DNA of 64,000 bases from Actinostola sp. cb2023 (taxonomy: Eukaryota; Cnidaria; Anthozoa; Actiniaria; Actinostolidae). This document shows positions 44,986-55,600 of the stretch, one piece after another. The number at the start of each line of letters is the position of its first letter. Within the stretch, counting starts at the first letter, position 1. The stretch is taken from contig JAUJYZ010000446.1 of assembly GCA_033675265.1 (NCBI GenBank), positions 86,001-150,000 of the forward strand, in the 5' to 3' direction. The notes under the pieces are model-generated. The model saw nothing but the letters and a program-made list of their open reading frames with translations. It was not told the DNA's origin and ran no database searches. The translations under genes were made by a program, and so were the position numbers.

Positions 44986-45344
44986 CCATCGGCCATCTTG
45001 TATCCAAGTGCCTACTCGAAGTCCCTGTTTCACTTCACTTTCACATGTAAGTACCATATTATCATAGTATTCTACTGCGAGATAGGTATTAATACTCTTA
45101 ATCTTAGCTATTACACACATGTATTTAGGTATTTCAGCTAAATTGTACATAAATTACTGCATTGTTTATCACTATCACTTTTACTATCACTTTTACAGAC
45201 TTGTTGTCCAACTCAGATTGGATTTTCCATGCACAATATAACCCACTGGAGATGTTTACTACTCCAGCTGGAAATGTTAAGGAAAGAGAGAGAACTGTAA
45301 CGTTCAAAAACGACAAGAAAGCGGATCCAAATCATTGTAACTAA
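44986..45344 (+). CDS. Two terminal exons of an unassigned membrane-like gene
   Basis: Exon A (about 44972-45049) follows 'ccctaatag' and ends at 'CAT|GTAAGT'. It encodes 'VTLIPSAILYPSAYSKSLFH', a hydrophobic segment. Exon B starts after 'ttttacag' at about 45200 and reads 'LLSNSDWIFHAQYNPLEMF', 'TTPAGNVKERERTVTF', then a short basic end before a TAA at 45342. The phases of A and B agree (T|AC). Upstream exons are not identified, so the protein start is unknown. I do not recognise the family; the well-formed splice sites and phase continuity are the reason for listing it. It could also be a decayed fragment of a host gene. Confidence 0.4.
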
Positions 45345-45547
45345 TGTAATCTTCTGTTGATAAGCATTTGCATTGAAATAATGGCGCGTTTGGGAGTTGT
45401 GTTATTTCAATCAATGCTATAAAAGAGTTGATCTCAATGCTTCAATAAAGTAACATATGACTTGCAGCTGCTCAGTGGGGCTTTAATTTGATAGACTTTG
45501 GATCAAAAACTTTCCTTGCTGCATTTTCAAATTATAATTTGTGCTAT

Positions 45548-46480
45548 ATACATGAGAGACCACCTCCCATAGGAGACCACCTCCCTGTAAGAATCCACCT
45601 CTCATGAGCGAACGCTTCTCAAAGCACCATTTTGTCCACCTCTTGTAGGAGACCACAACCACTTTTTGAGAGTACGAACTGGGAATTTCTCTATTCTTGG
45701 CTTTCACCTACGTCATCGAACATTTTCCCAGGACTTATATAGAACAAAACCTTCATAGGCCGAAAGAGCAGCCAAAACCATATATCTCAGCCGAAGTTTT
45801 AGTTAAAAGAAGTTTTAGATACGAAGATATGAGCGACCCTTATGCTCATAATTTAGTTAAAATGTATGGGTCCGCCATGTTGGTGTCGCATCGAGCGACA
45901 CCAACATGGCGGCCAAATCACGAAGACTGAAAATCATGTTTAATTGCAAATACTTCAAGTTTTCAATAGCTATATTCATCAAAATAAAGTTACTCATCAT
46001 CTACTAAGTTAAAATCGTATTATTTCAAACGAATTTTCCTATTTCTATGGCTTTTGAAAATGCGTGACTGTATTGCGTGACAGAATTTGACTCGCAATAA
46101 AACGAAAACCAAACATCTAAATTACAAAATTATTTTGGTAAGAATTTTCTTATAACGATATAAACAACATATCCAACAAACAGTTTTGTGAGGTGAATAG
46201 TTTGGATTTTAGCTTTTTGATGACGTCATGTGAAAGCCAAGAATAATTTTACCTCGGAGATCAAGCAAAAAAAAACACATTTTAAACTGTTCCAAGTCGG
46301 GACAGCTTAGGCCTTAACCAAGTTATCGATGTTCTTGTGTCCCCATTAAAAGAATATATGAGATTAAACATTACTTAAATTTGGGCTTCCCGTGGAGTAC
46401 CTCCCATGAGAGACCACCTCCCATAGGCGACCACTTTTTCTTGCACGGAGGGTGGTCGCCTACGGGAGGTTCAACTGTAT
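45548..46480. mobile_element. MITE with 'GACCACCTCCCATAGG' termini
   Basis: The left end carries 'GAGACCACCTCCCATAGGAG' repeated in variants. The right end is 'GGTGGTCGCCTACGGGAGGT' followed by TCAACTGTA. The interior contains a short palindrome, 'CGCCATGTTGGTGTCGC' with its inverse, at 45868-45913. Borders are approximate; the two ends are not equally preserved. Confidence 0.6.
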
Positions 46481-46856
46481 TTAACAACCTTGGATGAGCC
46501 AATTAGATGGCTTGTTGTATTATCCAATCAAAATAATCAGTTTTAGTTTTAGCCAACACCAGGGTCTTCTCTTGAGAGTACGCCTTCGTGTCATAAGAGG
46601 GCCCTGGGGCCCATTTCTCGAAAACGCAGCAAGCTTATCAGGCCCAAAAATGGTTTCCTTAAAAATCTATATCTTCAAAACAAAGTAGTTTAGAGACATG
46701 AGACTTTGCATGAAGGGAAAGTTTGTGTACATGTCAAAAGAATAGAAAGTTTACAGGGCTTCCAAGAAACAGGCCCCTGAAGACGAGATTGAACCTATAT
46801 CAATCCCATTCAATCAATCATGAAACAGAAATCTGAAGAAAATGTACATGTATATA

Positions 46857-47237
46857 GACCGAATGCAATAATGGCGGAATAATTTGCATAAACTGAGAAA
46901 AAATACGAATTTAATAAATGTAATATCATTTTTTGAAAGACCATACATAGTCTAGTAATACACCAAAAGCCCATCAATTTAAATGAAACCCTCGTGAAGT
47001 TATAACCATTTGAATTCTAGCAATTGCATGGAATCGAGGCTAGTCAGTCTAAAACTCAATTCCCCATACAAATCTTTGTGATTTCAATTCGCTATAACTT
47101 TTTACATTTTTGTAGAATCGCTCTAAAATCTTGTAGGTTTGTTTTTGTTATTATACTCTTTGAAACGATGGCTGTAGCATATCACTAACTACACATTTAA
47201 ATGAGATTTACTGATTCCGCCATTATTGCATATGGTC
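46857..47237. mobile_element. MITE, GACCGAATGCAATAATGGCGG termini
   Basis: 381 bp, with left 'GACCGAATGCAATAATGGCG' and right inverse 'CGCCATTATTGCATATGGTC', TA on each side. AT-rich non-coding interior. Confidence 0.85.
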
Positions 47238-47350
47238 TATGACATGAAAAATGTGAAAATTGTCTTGCCAGTTTGGAAGGCTGTGACACATTATTATAAA
47301 TATTATTATATTTATCTTAAAATGTATATTTTTTCTTTCTTTCTGTACAC

Positions 47351-47490
47351 TTATTTCGATAAAGTTAGTCACCCGTAAAGCTTCGAAGGTGAGACCGATG
47401 AGGATCCTGGGTTGGTTGAAATGTATGTACCCATGGTCCTTCTTGGTCTCACCTTCGAAGCTTTTCGGGTGACTAACTTTATCGAAATGA
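47351..47490. repeat. Foldback, ~46-bp arms
   Basis: 'CGATAAAGTTAGTCACCCGT' to 'GCTTCGAAGGTGAGACC' is repeated inverted, ending 'GGGTGACTAACTTTATCG'. The ~50-bp loop has 'ATGAGGATCCTGGGTTGG'. Confidence 0.85.
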
Positions 47491-48711
47491 GTGTATATGA
47501 CATCTATGTAAATGATATATTTGATATTAATGACCTAATAATTTATAATATATATTGTAGATAGTTAGCTGACTAGCTTAGTATAGCCTACAGGTTAATT
47601 CTAGTCAGCTCGCACCTATATGTCCTAATTATAAGGATATATTATTGTTGTATATTTTATTGTAATGTATCCTAATGGAGCCAAATTGTCATTGACACAT
47701 TGGACATAGAAAACGTAACAGCTCGAAGTTAATGCGAGGAAAACATATGCAATTTATAGGTTTTGTAGATGCCAAATGTAATGATATCAAGTATTTGCTA
47801 ATAATTCCAATAAACAGGTTGAGAGCTCAAAAATAAGTGGGGGGGGGGGGGGGGGGGGGGGGGGGATATGCCTGTTTTTGTTGTTGTTGTTCCCTTCAGT
47901 TTAGATATTCCTGAATCAAGTCCATATGTTTTCTCCTGGTCAACTACAGGAATCCCACCATAATCACTGAAGCCCAGATTAGTTTTGTGACAGGTCACAG
48001 CATTCATATCATTGTCATATTATCATATTCATTAATAATTCATGAGGAAAACACAATAGAAATCACAACCGTGACAGAGCTTGTATATTTGATACAAAAT
48101 CATCCTCATTTACGTCAACTTTAAGTTGGATTTTCTCATCCAAACTTACTGGTATCTTGAAAATGATAGTAGAACATGATTTTATACATCTGTGGATAAT
48201 AATAATAATAATAATTTTTATTTATTTATATAGTGCTATTTCCGGTAGTCCAATAGCACTTTACAATGTATAAAAATAATAATAATGAATGAATTAAATA
48301 ATAAATAATAAAATAAAACATAATAAAAAATGGTCAGTGCTAAGTCACCCTAGCCCAACATAATATCTATCCTATGGTAAGCTAGTAATCATCTAATTAT
48401 GTATATATACCTCTTATTAACCGAGCGCGAGGTCCGTACGGGAAGTTATGGACCAAGTTTTTTCTCAGTGGGGGGAAACGAGGATCCATAACTTTCCATA
48501 CGGACAGAGCAAGCGAGGTTAATAAGATATTTATTATATAGCTTTTTCTTACTTTTCTGTTTTCAGCGGGCTGTACGGGAAGTTACAGCCCGCTAATTCA
48601 CCAATAAGAGTGCGTGTAGTATAGTATCTGTGGTATATAATAAATATATACATATTACTTTAAAAAGTTACTGATATGATAAGTTCGATACAATATTCAC
48701 GTCTTATTATA

Positions 48712-48755
<44 letters not shown>

Positions 48756-48786
48756 ATTATATGTTGATCATGTCAGCTAATGATTA
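47491..48786. other. Intergenic with homopolymer and microsatellites
   Basis: A 27-base G run lies at 47839-47865. (AAT)n at 48196-48215 is followed by 'TTTATTTATATAGTGCTATTTC...AGCACTTTACAA', a common SINE-tail motif. An inverted pair around 48430-48520 includes 'GGTCCGTACGGGAAGTTATG'. (ATT)n is at 48710-48755. No gene is seen. Confidence 0.5.
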
Positions 48787-48835
48787 TTGTTTACTTCTGT
48801 AGTTCCAACGTGCATTCCACAGAAGTCAATACTCT

Positions 48836-49111
48836 ATGGCTTCAAGGGCAGTAACTCGCATTCTTCGCAAGTATCAACCAATCTGTCTTGCCTCCAAAGC
48901 ACATCCCACACCAAGACTACCACTGTCTCGTCACCTACAGCTCAGTACAGAATCAGGTGCTATTTCTTCAAAGCCTGAAAGCAAGAGTTTTGGCTTGATA
49001 AAAGTTGTGTTCTTTTCGATTCCCTTCATATACGTTGGAGCAGTGATGTCAAGGGAGGGGGCGGCATGGCTAGAAGAAAATGAGATATTTTCTCCGGAAG
49101 ATGATGATTGA
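48836..49111 (+). CDS. SMDT1: Essential MCU regulator EMRE, mitochondrial
   Basis: A 91-residue protein with the diagnostic EMRE core 'SFGLIKVVFFSIPFIYVGAV' then 'MSREGAAWLEENEIFSPEDD'. EMRE is a single-pass inner mitochondrial membrane protein that links the calcium uniporter pore (MCU) to its MICU gatekeepers and is needed for uptake in animals. The first ~48 residues are rich in Arg/Ser/Leu and nearly free of acidic residues, as in a mitochondrial presequence. The membrane segment (about 53-70) contains the GxxxS helix-packing motif (Gly68-Ser72), and the protein ends in the acidic PEDDD tail. A splice acceptor at 48800 precedes the ATG; the frame is also open back to that acceptor. AATAAA at about 49259 is a probable polyadenylation signal. 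Confidence 0.92.
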   Translation: MASRAVTRILRKYQPICLASKAHPTPRLPLSRHLQLSTESGAISSKPESKSFGLIKVVFFSIPFIYVGAVMSREGAAWLEENEIFSPEDDD

Positions 49112-49551
49112 AGCTTTGATTACAACCTCTCTAGTAGTAAACCAATTATTTAAACCTTGAAGCAAAACATAAAACATATACATGTACATGGACTGTAGAT
49201 GGGAGGGAAGCATACTGATGTATTATTACATCAGTATGGAAGGGAATTGCAAAGGGAGAAATAAACACACCCTTGATATCCTTTTCAGTTTACCATCACC
49301 AGTTATCAGGGTGTGTTCTAGGAATATTTTATCTCATTCTATTGTAAAATAGGAAGTATTTATTGTGAACACACTTAGATGTGGATTTTACCAATTTTAC
49401 TGAAAATCCTCTGAAATGAATTGTTGATCAAATTACCAGCTGATATTTCTCTAAGTACCAATAAAAAAAAACAAGTTGAAATGGCCTTCAAATAGTGTGG
49501 ATGGGACTTAGTGTCGACATCGTGAAAAGAAAGAAATAATAAAGAAGTTAA

Positions 49552-49812
49552 GGTGCGGACACACGGTGCAACATTGCGCGCAATATTGCTGGCAATTTTG
49601 TTGCAGCGTGTGTCCACCCATGAAACTGATTGCTCGCAATTGACTAGCGCGCGCTAATACGACGTAATTTGTTGCTCGTAATATTGCAGAAGTAGGACTC
49701 GATTCTACTTCTGCAACATTGCGCGCAACATGTTGCAGAAATGGACACACGCTGCAACAATACATGTTACAGGGAATGTTGCACGAAATGTTGCACCGTA
49801 GTGAGACTGTAA
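49552..49812. mobile_element. MITE-like element, GTGCGGACACACGGTGCAAC
   Basis: The left terminus 'AAGGTGCGGACACACGGTGC' pairs imperfectly with the right-hand 'TTGCACCGTAGTGAG'. The interior has 'GCAACATTGCGCGCAA' in both orientations and 'GTGTGTCCA'/'TGGACACAC'. It is similar in style to the Harbinger-type MITE at 30734, although the termini differ. Confidence 0.6.
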
Positions 49813-49867
49813 AACATTGTCCTAAGGCATGTGCATAGCTGGATCGGGTTCAATTTTCTCACGCCGT

Positions 49868-50385
49868 CCACAACCACTGTCCACATCCACTGTCCACAAC
49901 CACTGTCCACAACCACTGTCCACAACCACTGTCCACAACCACTGTCCACAACCACTGTCCACAACCACTGTCCACAACCACTGTCCACAACCACTGTCCA
50001 CAACCACTGTCCACAACCACTGTCCACAACCACTGTCCACAACCACTGTCCACAACCACTGTCCACAACCACTGTCCACAACCACTGTCAACAACCACTG
50101 TCAACAACCACTGTCAACAACCACTGTCCACAACCACTGTCCACAACCACTGTCCACAACCACTGTCCCACAACCACTGTCCACAACCACTGTCAACAAC
50201 CACTGTCTACAACCACTGTCCACAACCACTGTCCACAACCACTGTCCACAACCACTGTCCACAACCACTGTCCACAACCACTGTCCACAACCACTGTCCA
50301 CAACCACTGTCCACAACCACTGTCCACAACCACTGTCCACAACCACTGTCCACAACCACTGTCAACAACCACTGTCAACAACCCC
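49868..50385. repeat. Minisatellite, 13-bp unit CCACAACCACTGT, ~39 copies
   Basis: Almost perfectly regular, with variants TCAACAACCACTG at 50080-50130, 50190-50210 and the right end, and one extra C at 50168 shifting the phase. Because 13 is not a multiple of three and the unit has no stop, all frames of both strands are open; the long frames here are artefacts. Confidence 0.95.
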
Positions 50386-50430
50386 GGCACCGTTACGGCA
50401 ATGCACGGATTCAATCGCTAGTCTAAAATA

Positions 50431-50584
50431 GAGTCGTTTTCTTATCGGAGTGGGAAGTAGTTACGGTACGGTTCGTGTCGTGCTGTGTCCGAGCATTCTG
50501 AGTGATTGTTGAATAAATGTCTTCGATTCCGTACCGTGACCGTAACTCTGTAACGTAGGTTTCCCACTCATACGAAAACGACTC
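50431..50584. mobile_element. MITE, GAGTCGTTTTC termini, copy 2
   Basis: 154 bp, with the same ends and interior as 37989-38195 but shorter by an internal deletion. The left flank is TA; the right flank is no longer TA. Confidence 0.8.
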
Positions 50585-50609
50585 GACCAAGGGCACGGCA
50601 CGACGCGTC

Positions 50610-51935
50610 CATGCCGAAAGGTTCCCAGGCAGCCCAACCATTGTTTCTGAGGCTACTAATTATAATAAATAAAAATATATTTGTATGTGCGTGTCTTTTT
50701 TTGATGGGTTTCCTGTGGTAGACCGCACGCGCAATACGTATTATGTTGGGATCCCTGTGCACGTCCCGCAGGACGCGCCCGCAGCAATGTAGTACTGCAT
50801 CATACTGTACTGCATAACTGCAAACTACTGCATTGATGCGGGCGCGTCTTGCGGAACGCACACGGGGAGCCCAACATCTAATCTAATCAAGAACAGGAAA
50901 AAACTATTTTCTTTGCTTGAGAATTTAATTCCATCTCTCTTTGTAATTCTTCTTACGCACTTTTAATTTAACAAGACGCTCAATGAGCGTTCACTCGGGC
51001 ATTGTGAAAAGGAAAATGTCAGTTGTTCGAGGAAGTACTTGAAAATGAATGCCAGTTGGTTGAAGAACAAGGACAATGTCAGCTGCGCGAGGAGAGACCT
51101 GACAATGACTGACAGTTGCGTGACGAGGGAGATAGGTCAGATGGTTCCGATAACGGCCTCGCGTTTGTTTAAAAAAAAAAATATTTTAAGCGAGCTTCTA
51201 GTCCTTTTACCACTTCTAGTCATTGAACGATGAACTAGAATCCTGACCTTTTAATAGCTTGAAGATCTACAGCTGCTTTCAAAACTAAGATTCATAATCT
51301 ACTTGAGTCCTGTGTCTCCTTTATCTTTTCAAATCTGCGGAGTAATCTTGAAACTCCGGATACGATTAAATACGTCGCATACTCGTCATTTTGAAGCCGA
51401 ACAAAACTACTACTACTACTACCGAAATCCGCATTTTCTAACTCGGGCGGCCTGCGGCCTGGGCCCCGAGTAAAAATCTAAGTTTACTACTGAATTTCTT
51501 CGTACTTTCTTAATATTTTTGATCTATTTTGTACCCTGACCTCGCTTGCGCGCGCAGAATCCTGAAGCATTCTGGGAAACTACGAAAATGTATTGCGCGC
51601 ATTGCGTGCGCGCGCCCTCTACCACAGGAAACCCATAAAAAGACGCGCGCGCATACGATTGCCAATATATATTTTTAAATAATTAACAATTAGTCACCAA
51701 AGGCGGGTTAGTAGAATTACACAGGTGATTATTTGAAAAATTAAAAATAAATAAGCATTTTAAAGAAAATAATTCTTTATTTCATATTTCCATTTTGTCA
51801 AAACGCTGTAGGTAACTATCGAGAAATAGTCCGTAGTTCTCGACCAATCAGCGCGCTTGATTTTCTATAATCACCTGTGTAATTCTACTAATTATAAATA
51901 GCCTCAGAAGCAATGGTTGGGCTGCATGTGGAAGG
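50610..51935. other. Repeat-rich intergenic region
   Basis: Holds several pieces of the 'CAGGCAGCCCAACCATT' family (50617-50770, 50850-50876, 51605-51660, 51890-51930) in both orientations. It also holds 'ACGCTCAATGAGCGTTCACT' at 50975, related to 11640 and 35630, and a (CTA)n at 51405-51422. No gene is supported. Confidence 0.5.
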
Positions 51936-52463
51936 TTTTCAAAATCTTCGCTCTATGGTGCGCGCGCATCCGTTTTCATTACCACGTGACCGCTCGATAC
52001 GAAAGTTTCGACTGGTAAGTTTGCAATAGACTTCCTTCAATCACAAAATAACTTTATTATTTGTAAAGCGCTTTTCCTTGTGTTCAAGCAATTTTAGAAA
52101 TACCCCGTCACTATATCAAGCTCTTGTAGCGGCACTCTATTTATTTCATTATTATACTGTATTTATATTTATATGTAATTATCGATCATTAGTTTATCTT
52201 AGCTTAGTGTAGATGTCCCCGATTAGTGGTCTATACCTGTGCTACGAGACTAGACACATTAATAAAGTTGTTCATTCATCCATTCATTCATAGACGAATA
52301 AGATTCTATTGTTATGCAAATAATGTGATCATGACAGGGTATTCTAAAGTCTAGCCGCATTACTAACTACAACAATACACACTATTTATAGACACTCTTT
52401 TCTTTTCTTTTGTTCCTTTGCATCTAATAAACACTGACAGCTAATTAGTAGTGACCAGATTTA
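51936..52463. other. Intergenic, no gene seen
   Basis: 'AACTTTATTATTTGTAAAGC' at 52050 resembles a SINE tail. (CATT)n is at 52275-52290. Nothing else is supported. Confidence 0.4.
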
Positions 52464-52608
52464 GAGTGATTGCAATAAACCCGTGAAATAGTTAGTAGAC
52501 TAATAGACACTAGAGGACTTTATTTCCATTGTTTTCTTTTGTGACTATTTGACTATTTAATACACACTAACATCTAATTTTTATTTCACGGGTTTATTGC
52601 ATTCACTC
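52464..52608. mobile_element. MITE, GAGTGATTGCAATAAACCC termini
   Basis: 145 bp, with left 'GAGTGATTGCAATAAACCCG' and right inverse 'GGGTTTATTGCATTCACTC', TA on both sides. It ends 46 bp upstream of the ATG of the next gene, so it probably lies in that gene's promoter or 5' untranslated region. Confidence 0.85.
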
Positions 52609-52654
52609 TATTGGAATCACTCTCGAGTCCTCTTTCGTTTCGGTAAGCGTAGTG

Positions 52655-55600
52655 ATGGATCGTAGTGATGGTGGTGTAATTCCATGGCTCGCGCGGCAAT
52701 CACTTTACTATGACGTCGCACCATTTTTGACGACACTGCAGATGAAATCGAAAGCTCGTGACCGGAGATCGATGATTAAAGTAATAGCGTTAAATACCAT
52801 GTATAAAGAAGAAGAATCGACCAGTAATAATAGCAAAGAGAAAGTTCCTGTTTCGGGTAAGAAACAAGTGTTGTTACAGTGGAGAAATTATCAAAACAAA
52901 AAGAAGAACCGAGGTTATAATCGCGAGATTTCGTTTGAAAACTTTGAGATCGAGGCAAACAAAATGAACCAGAAGATCGACCAATATGTACAGCGTAAAG
53001 GACACGATGGCGGTAAACTGTCGTCTGCGAATAGTTCACAGGTATGGCACGTTCTTACATACTTACTTTCTATGTTTGTTTGTTTTTATTTCATTCTTTA
53101 ACTGGTTTAATTATTTAGTTTTGGTTGTGTTTTCCTTTCCATTAATTCATGATTTCTGTAGTTTTTTTATTCTTATTCCCAGCTTCTTACCAGGAGCCCA
53201 TAAGTAGCATCCATGTAGCATTAATATCTGTCACGGCGTTTGAACAAGTTTGGATATTTTTAGAACATGAAATTGAAAATTAACGAGTTGCTGCAAATAA
53301 AACGAGTTGCTGCAAATAAAACGAGTTGCTGCAAATAAAACGAGTTGTTGCAAATAAAACGAGTTGCTGCAAATAAAACGAGTTGCTGCAAATAAAACGA
53401 GTTGCTGCAAATAAAACGAGTTGCTGCAAATAAAACGAGTTGCTGCAAATAAAACGAGTTGCTGCAAATAGAACGAGTTGCTGCAAATAAAACGAGTTGC
53501 AGCAAATAAAACGAGTTGCTGCAAATAAAACGAGTTGCGGCAAATAAAACGAGTTGCAGCAAATAAAACGAGTTGCTGCAAATAAAACGAGTTGCTGCAA
53601 ATAAAACGAGTTGCGGCAAATAAAACGAGTTGCTGCAAATAAAACGAGTTGCTGCAAATAAAACGAGTTGCTGCAAATAAAACGAGTTGCTGCAAATAAA
53701 ACGAGTTGCGGCAAATAAAACGAGTTTCTGCAACCGGGTTCACACGGAATATCCACAATAACATTCCATGGCTTTTCCATGACCTGGCCCATAAATCCAT
53801 GACCGAAATTTAGGATTTACTAACAGTAACAAAACGCATATTATAGTCTTCAAATACCACCGAACCTAGACCGAAGCAGTGACCTCTCCTCTGACTTTAA
53901 TAGAAATTCTGTGTGGTTTAATTACTCTGAAAAGTATAATAATAATAATACTTTATTAATGTGTACACATTTGTTTTACAGCTACTTAGCTAGTTTACAA
54001 ATCTAGCCTTGATAACTATAATCTGCTGAACATTTTTTGGAGATTGTAAAGGTAATAAAATTCCATGACTTTTCCATGACCTGGAAAATGATTTTCTAAA
54101 TTCAATGACTTTCCATGACCGTGTGAACCCTGTGCAAACATAACGAGTTGCTGCAAATAAAACGAGTTGCTGCAAATAAAACGAGTTGCTGCAAATAAAA
54201 CCGGAAGTGCACAGTGATTGGTCAATTTCGAGAAATCTAAAAATAGCCAAACTTGTTCAAACGCCGTGACATTGACCCAATATGTAGCATGGATGCTCCT
54301 ATAGGCTCCTGCTTCTTACGTAATAGTAATCGTACTTGCCTTCGTTTGTTTTCCTCTGTTTTTATGTAAGGCTATCATCTTTCTTTCTTTCTTTCTTTTT
54401 CTTTTTTTTCATATTTTTTCTTCCTGTGTCCTAATTCTTTATTCTCTCTCCCTTCGTTCCTTTTTCACATTTTCTTTACTTTAACTTCTTCGATCATTTT
54501 GCTTCTGTTTGTTCACTTTGAACTTCTTGTCCATCCCAGACAAGCCTAGTCAAACCGAGTAATGCGAGGGTTCGCCGCATTCACGTCAAACCGTACAAAA
54601 ACCCAGAGGAACAGGAAGAGAAGGAGGAAGAAAAGGACAACAATAAGTTGTGGACTGACTTGGATCACGAATTCAACAATCCGCGTACAGCGGTTGCATG
54701 TTTGAATTTAGTGAACAATGCGGACTTTAAAGGATTTAGACGGCGACGCCCCCGCAGATTTAAGAAGATCAGGGCTGCACGTCCCTTGCTCGCTGAATGC
54801 AGACGGAGAATAGGCGACGAGTCTTTGATTTTTTCTGACAAAGAAACCGAACACGAAGAGGAAAGGGATTACGGGTAAGTTGGGTTTAATTATAAAGTTC
54901 AAATCCCGAGGGACGCGGGACTAGACTGGCAGGTTGTCTGCTTAGGCCACATGTATATACGTTTTTATTTGAAAATGATGAAAAACGGTTCGAAGAGTTT
55001 CTCGAAAACGCTTTCCAAAAGTGAGTGGAGATTTTGAAAACGCCATCATCTATATTTCGCCGTCGTATGAACAGCGAAAGCGTCAGGGAAGCGTTTTCAA
55101 ACATCATGCACGACCGAATGGGGGCTTATCTTGTAATTTCAAAACTCAGGACAAAATGATCATAGCTGGAAAGAGCTCGTTGAATTAGTAAAAATGTGAA
55201 GTTTGGAAAAGATCGCTTCACAAATTGTGAAGATATGAATTTTCAAAAATCGAACTTTTGTATGAAAACCTTTGTTGGTAGGCAACTCTTGCCTACCAGC
55301 GTAAATTTCCAAAGGTTTTCATATAAAATTTCGATTTTTGAAAATTCATATCTTCGCAATTTGTGAAGCGATCTTTTCCAAACTTCACATTTTTACTAAT
55401 TTCAACAAGCTCTTTCCAGCTATGATAATCATTTTTTGTCCTATGAGATTTGAAATTACATGATAAACCCTCATTGTTCTTTTGCTAAATGTGGATGGAA
55501 TTAAACGTTTGATTCGTGTTCGTTCATATAATTGCTGTAATACCACTGTTTTCATTGTTACGCGAACAATCGAGATGAAAGTCACATCTTGTGGTTTGCA

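Larger units (their letters stand above)
53191..54311. mobile_element. hAT-like element with minisatellite core in intron 1
   Basis: 1121 bp with a perfect 8-bp target duplication CTTCTTAC (53183-53190, 54312-54319). Inverted termini start 'CAGGAGCCCATAAGTAGCAT' and match for about 85 bp ('CACGGCGTTTGAACAAGTTT'). The core is a 19-bp minisatellite that is itself interrupted by another element. The termini resemble those of the element at 37546-39105. Confidence 0.9.

Noticed and set aside
49868..50385. Possible CRISPR-like regular array
   Set aside because: Units are contiguous, with no unique spacers, and the genome is eukaryotic.
49767..50431. Long frames on both strands across the CCACAACCACTGT repeat (up to 200 codons)
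   Set aside because: A 13-bp unit without stops opens every frame; composition is purely repeat-derived, with no start context or domain.
53231..53800. Three long minus-strand frames of FYLQQL-type repeats
   Set aside because: Artefacts of the 19-bp minisatellite inside a transposon within an intron of a plus-strand gene.
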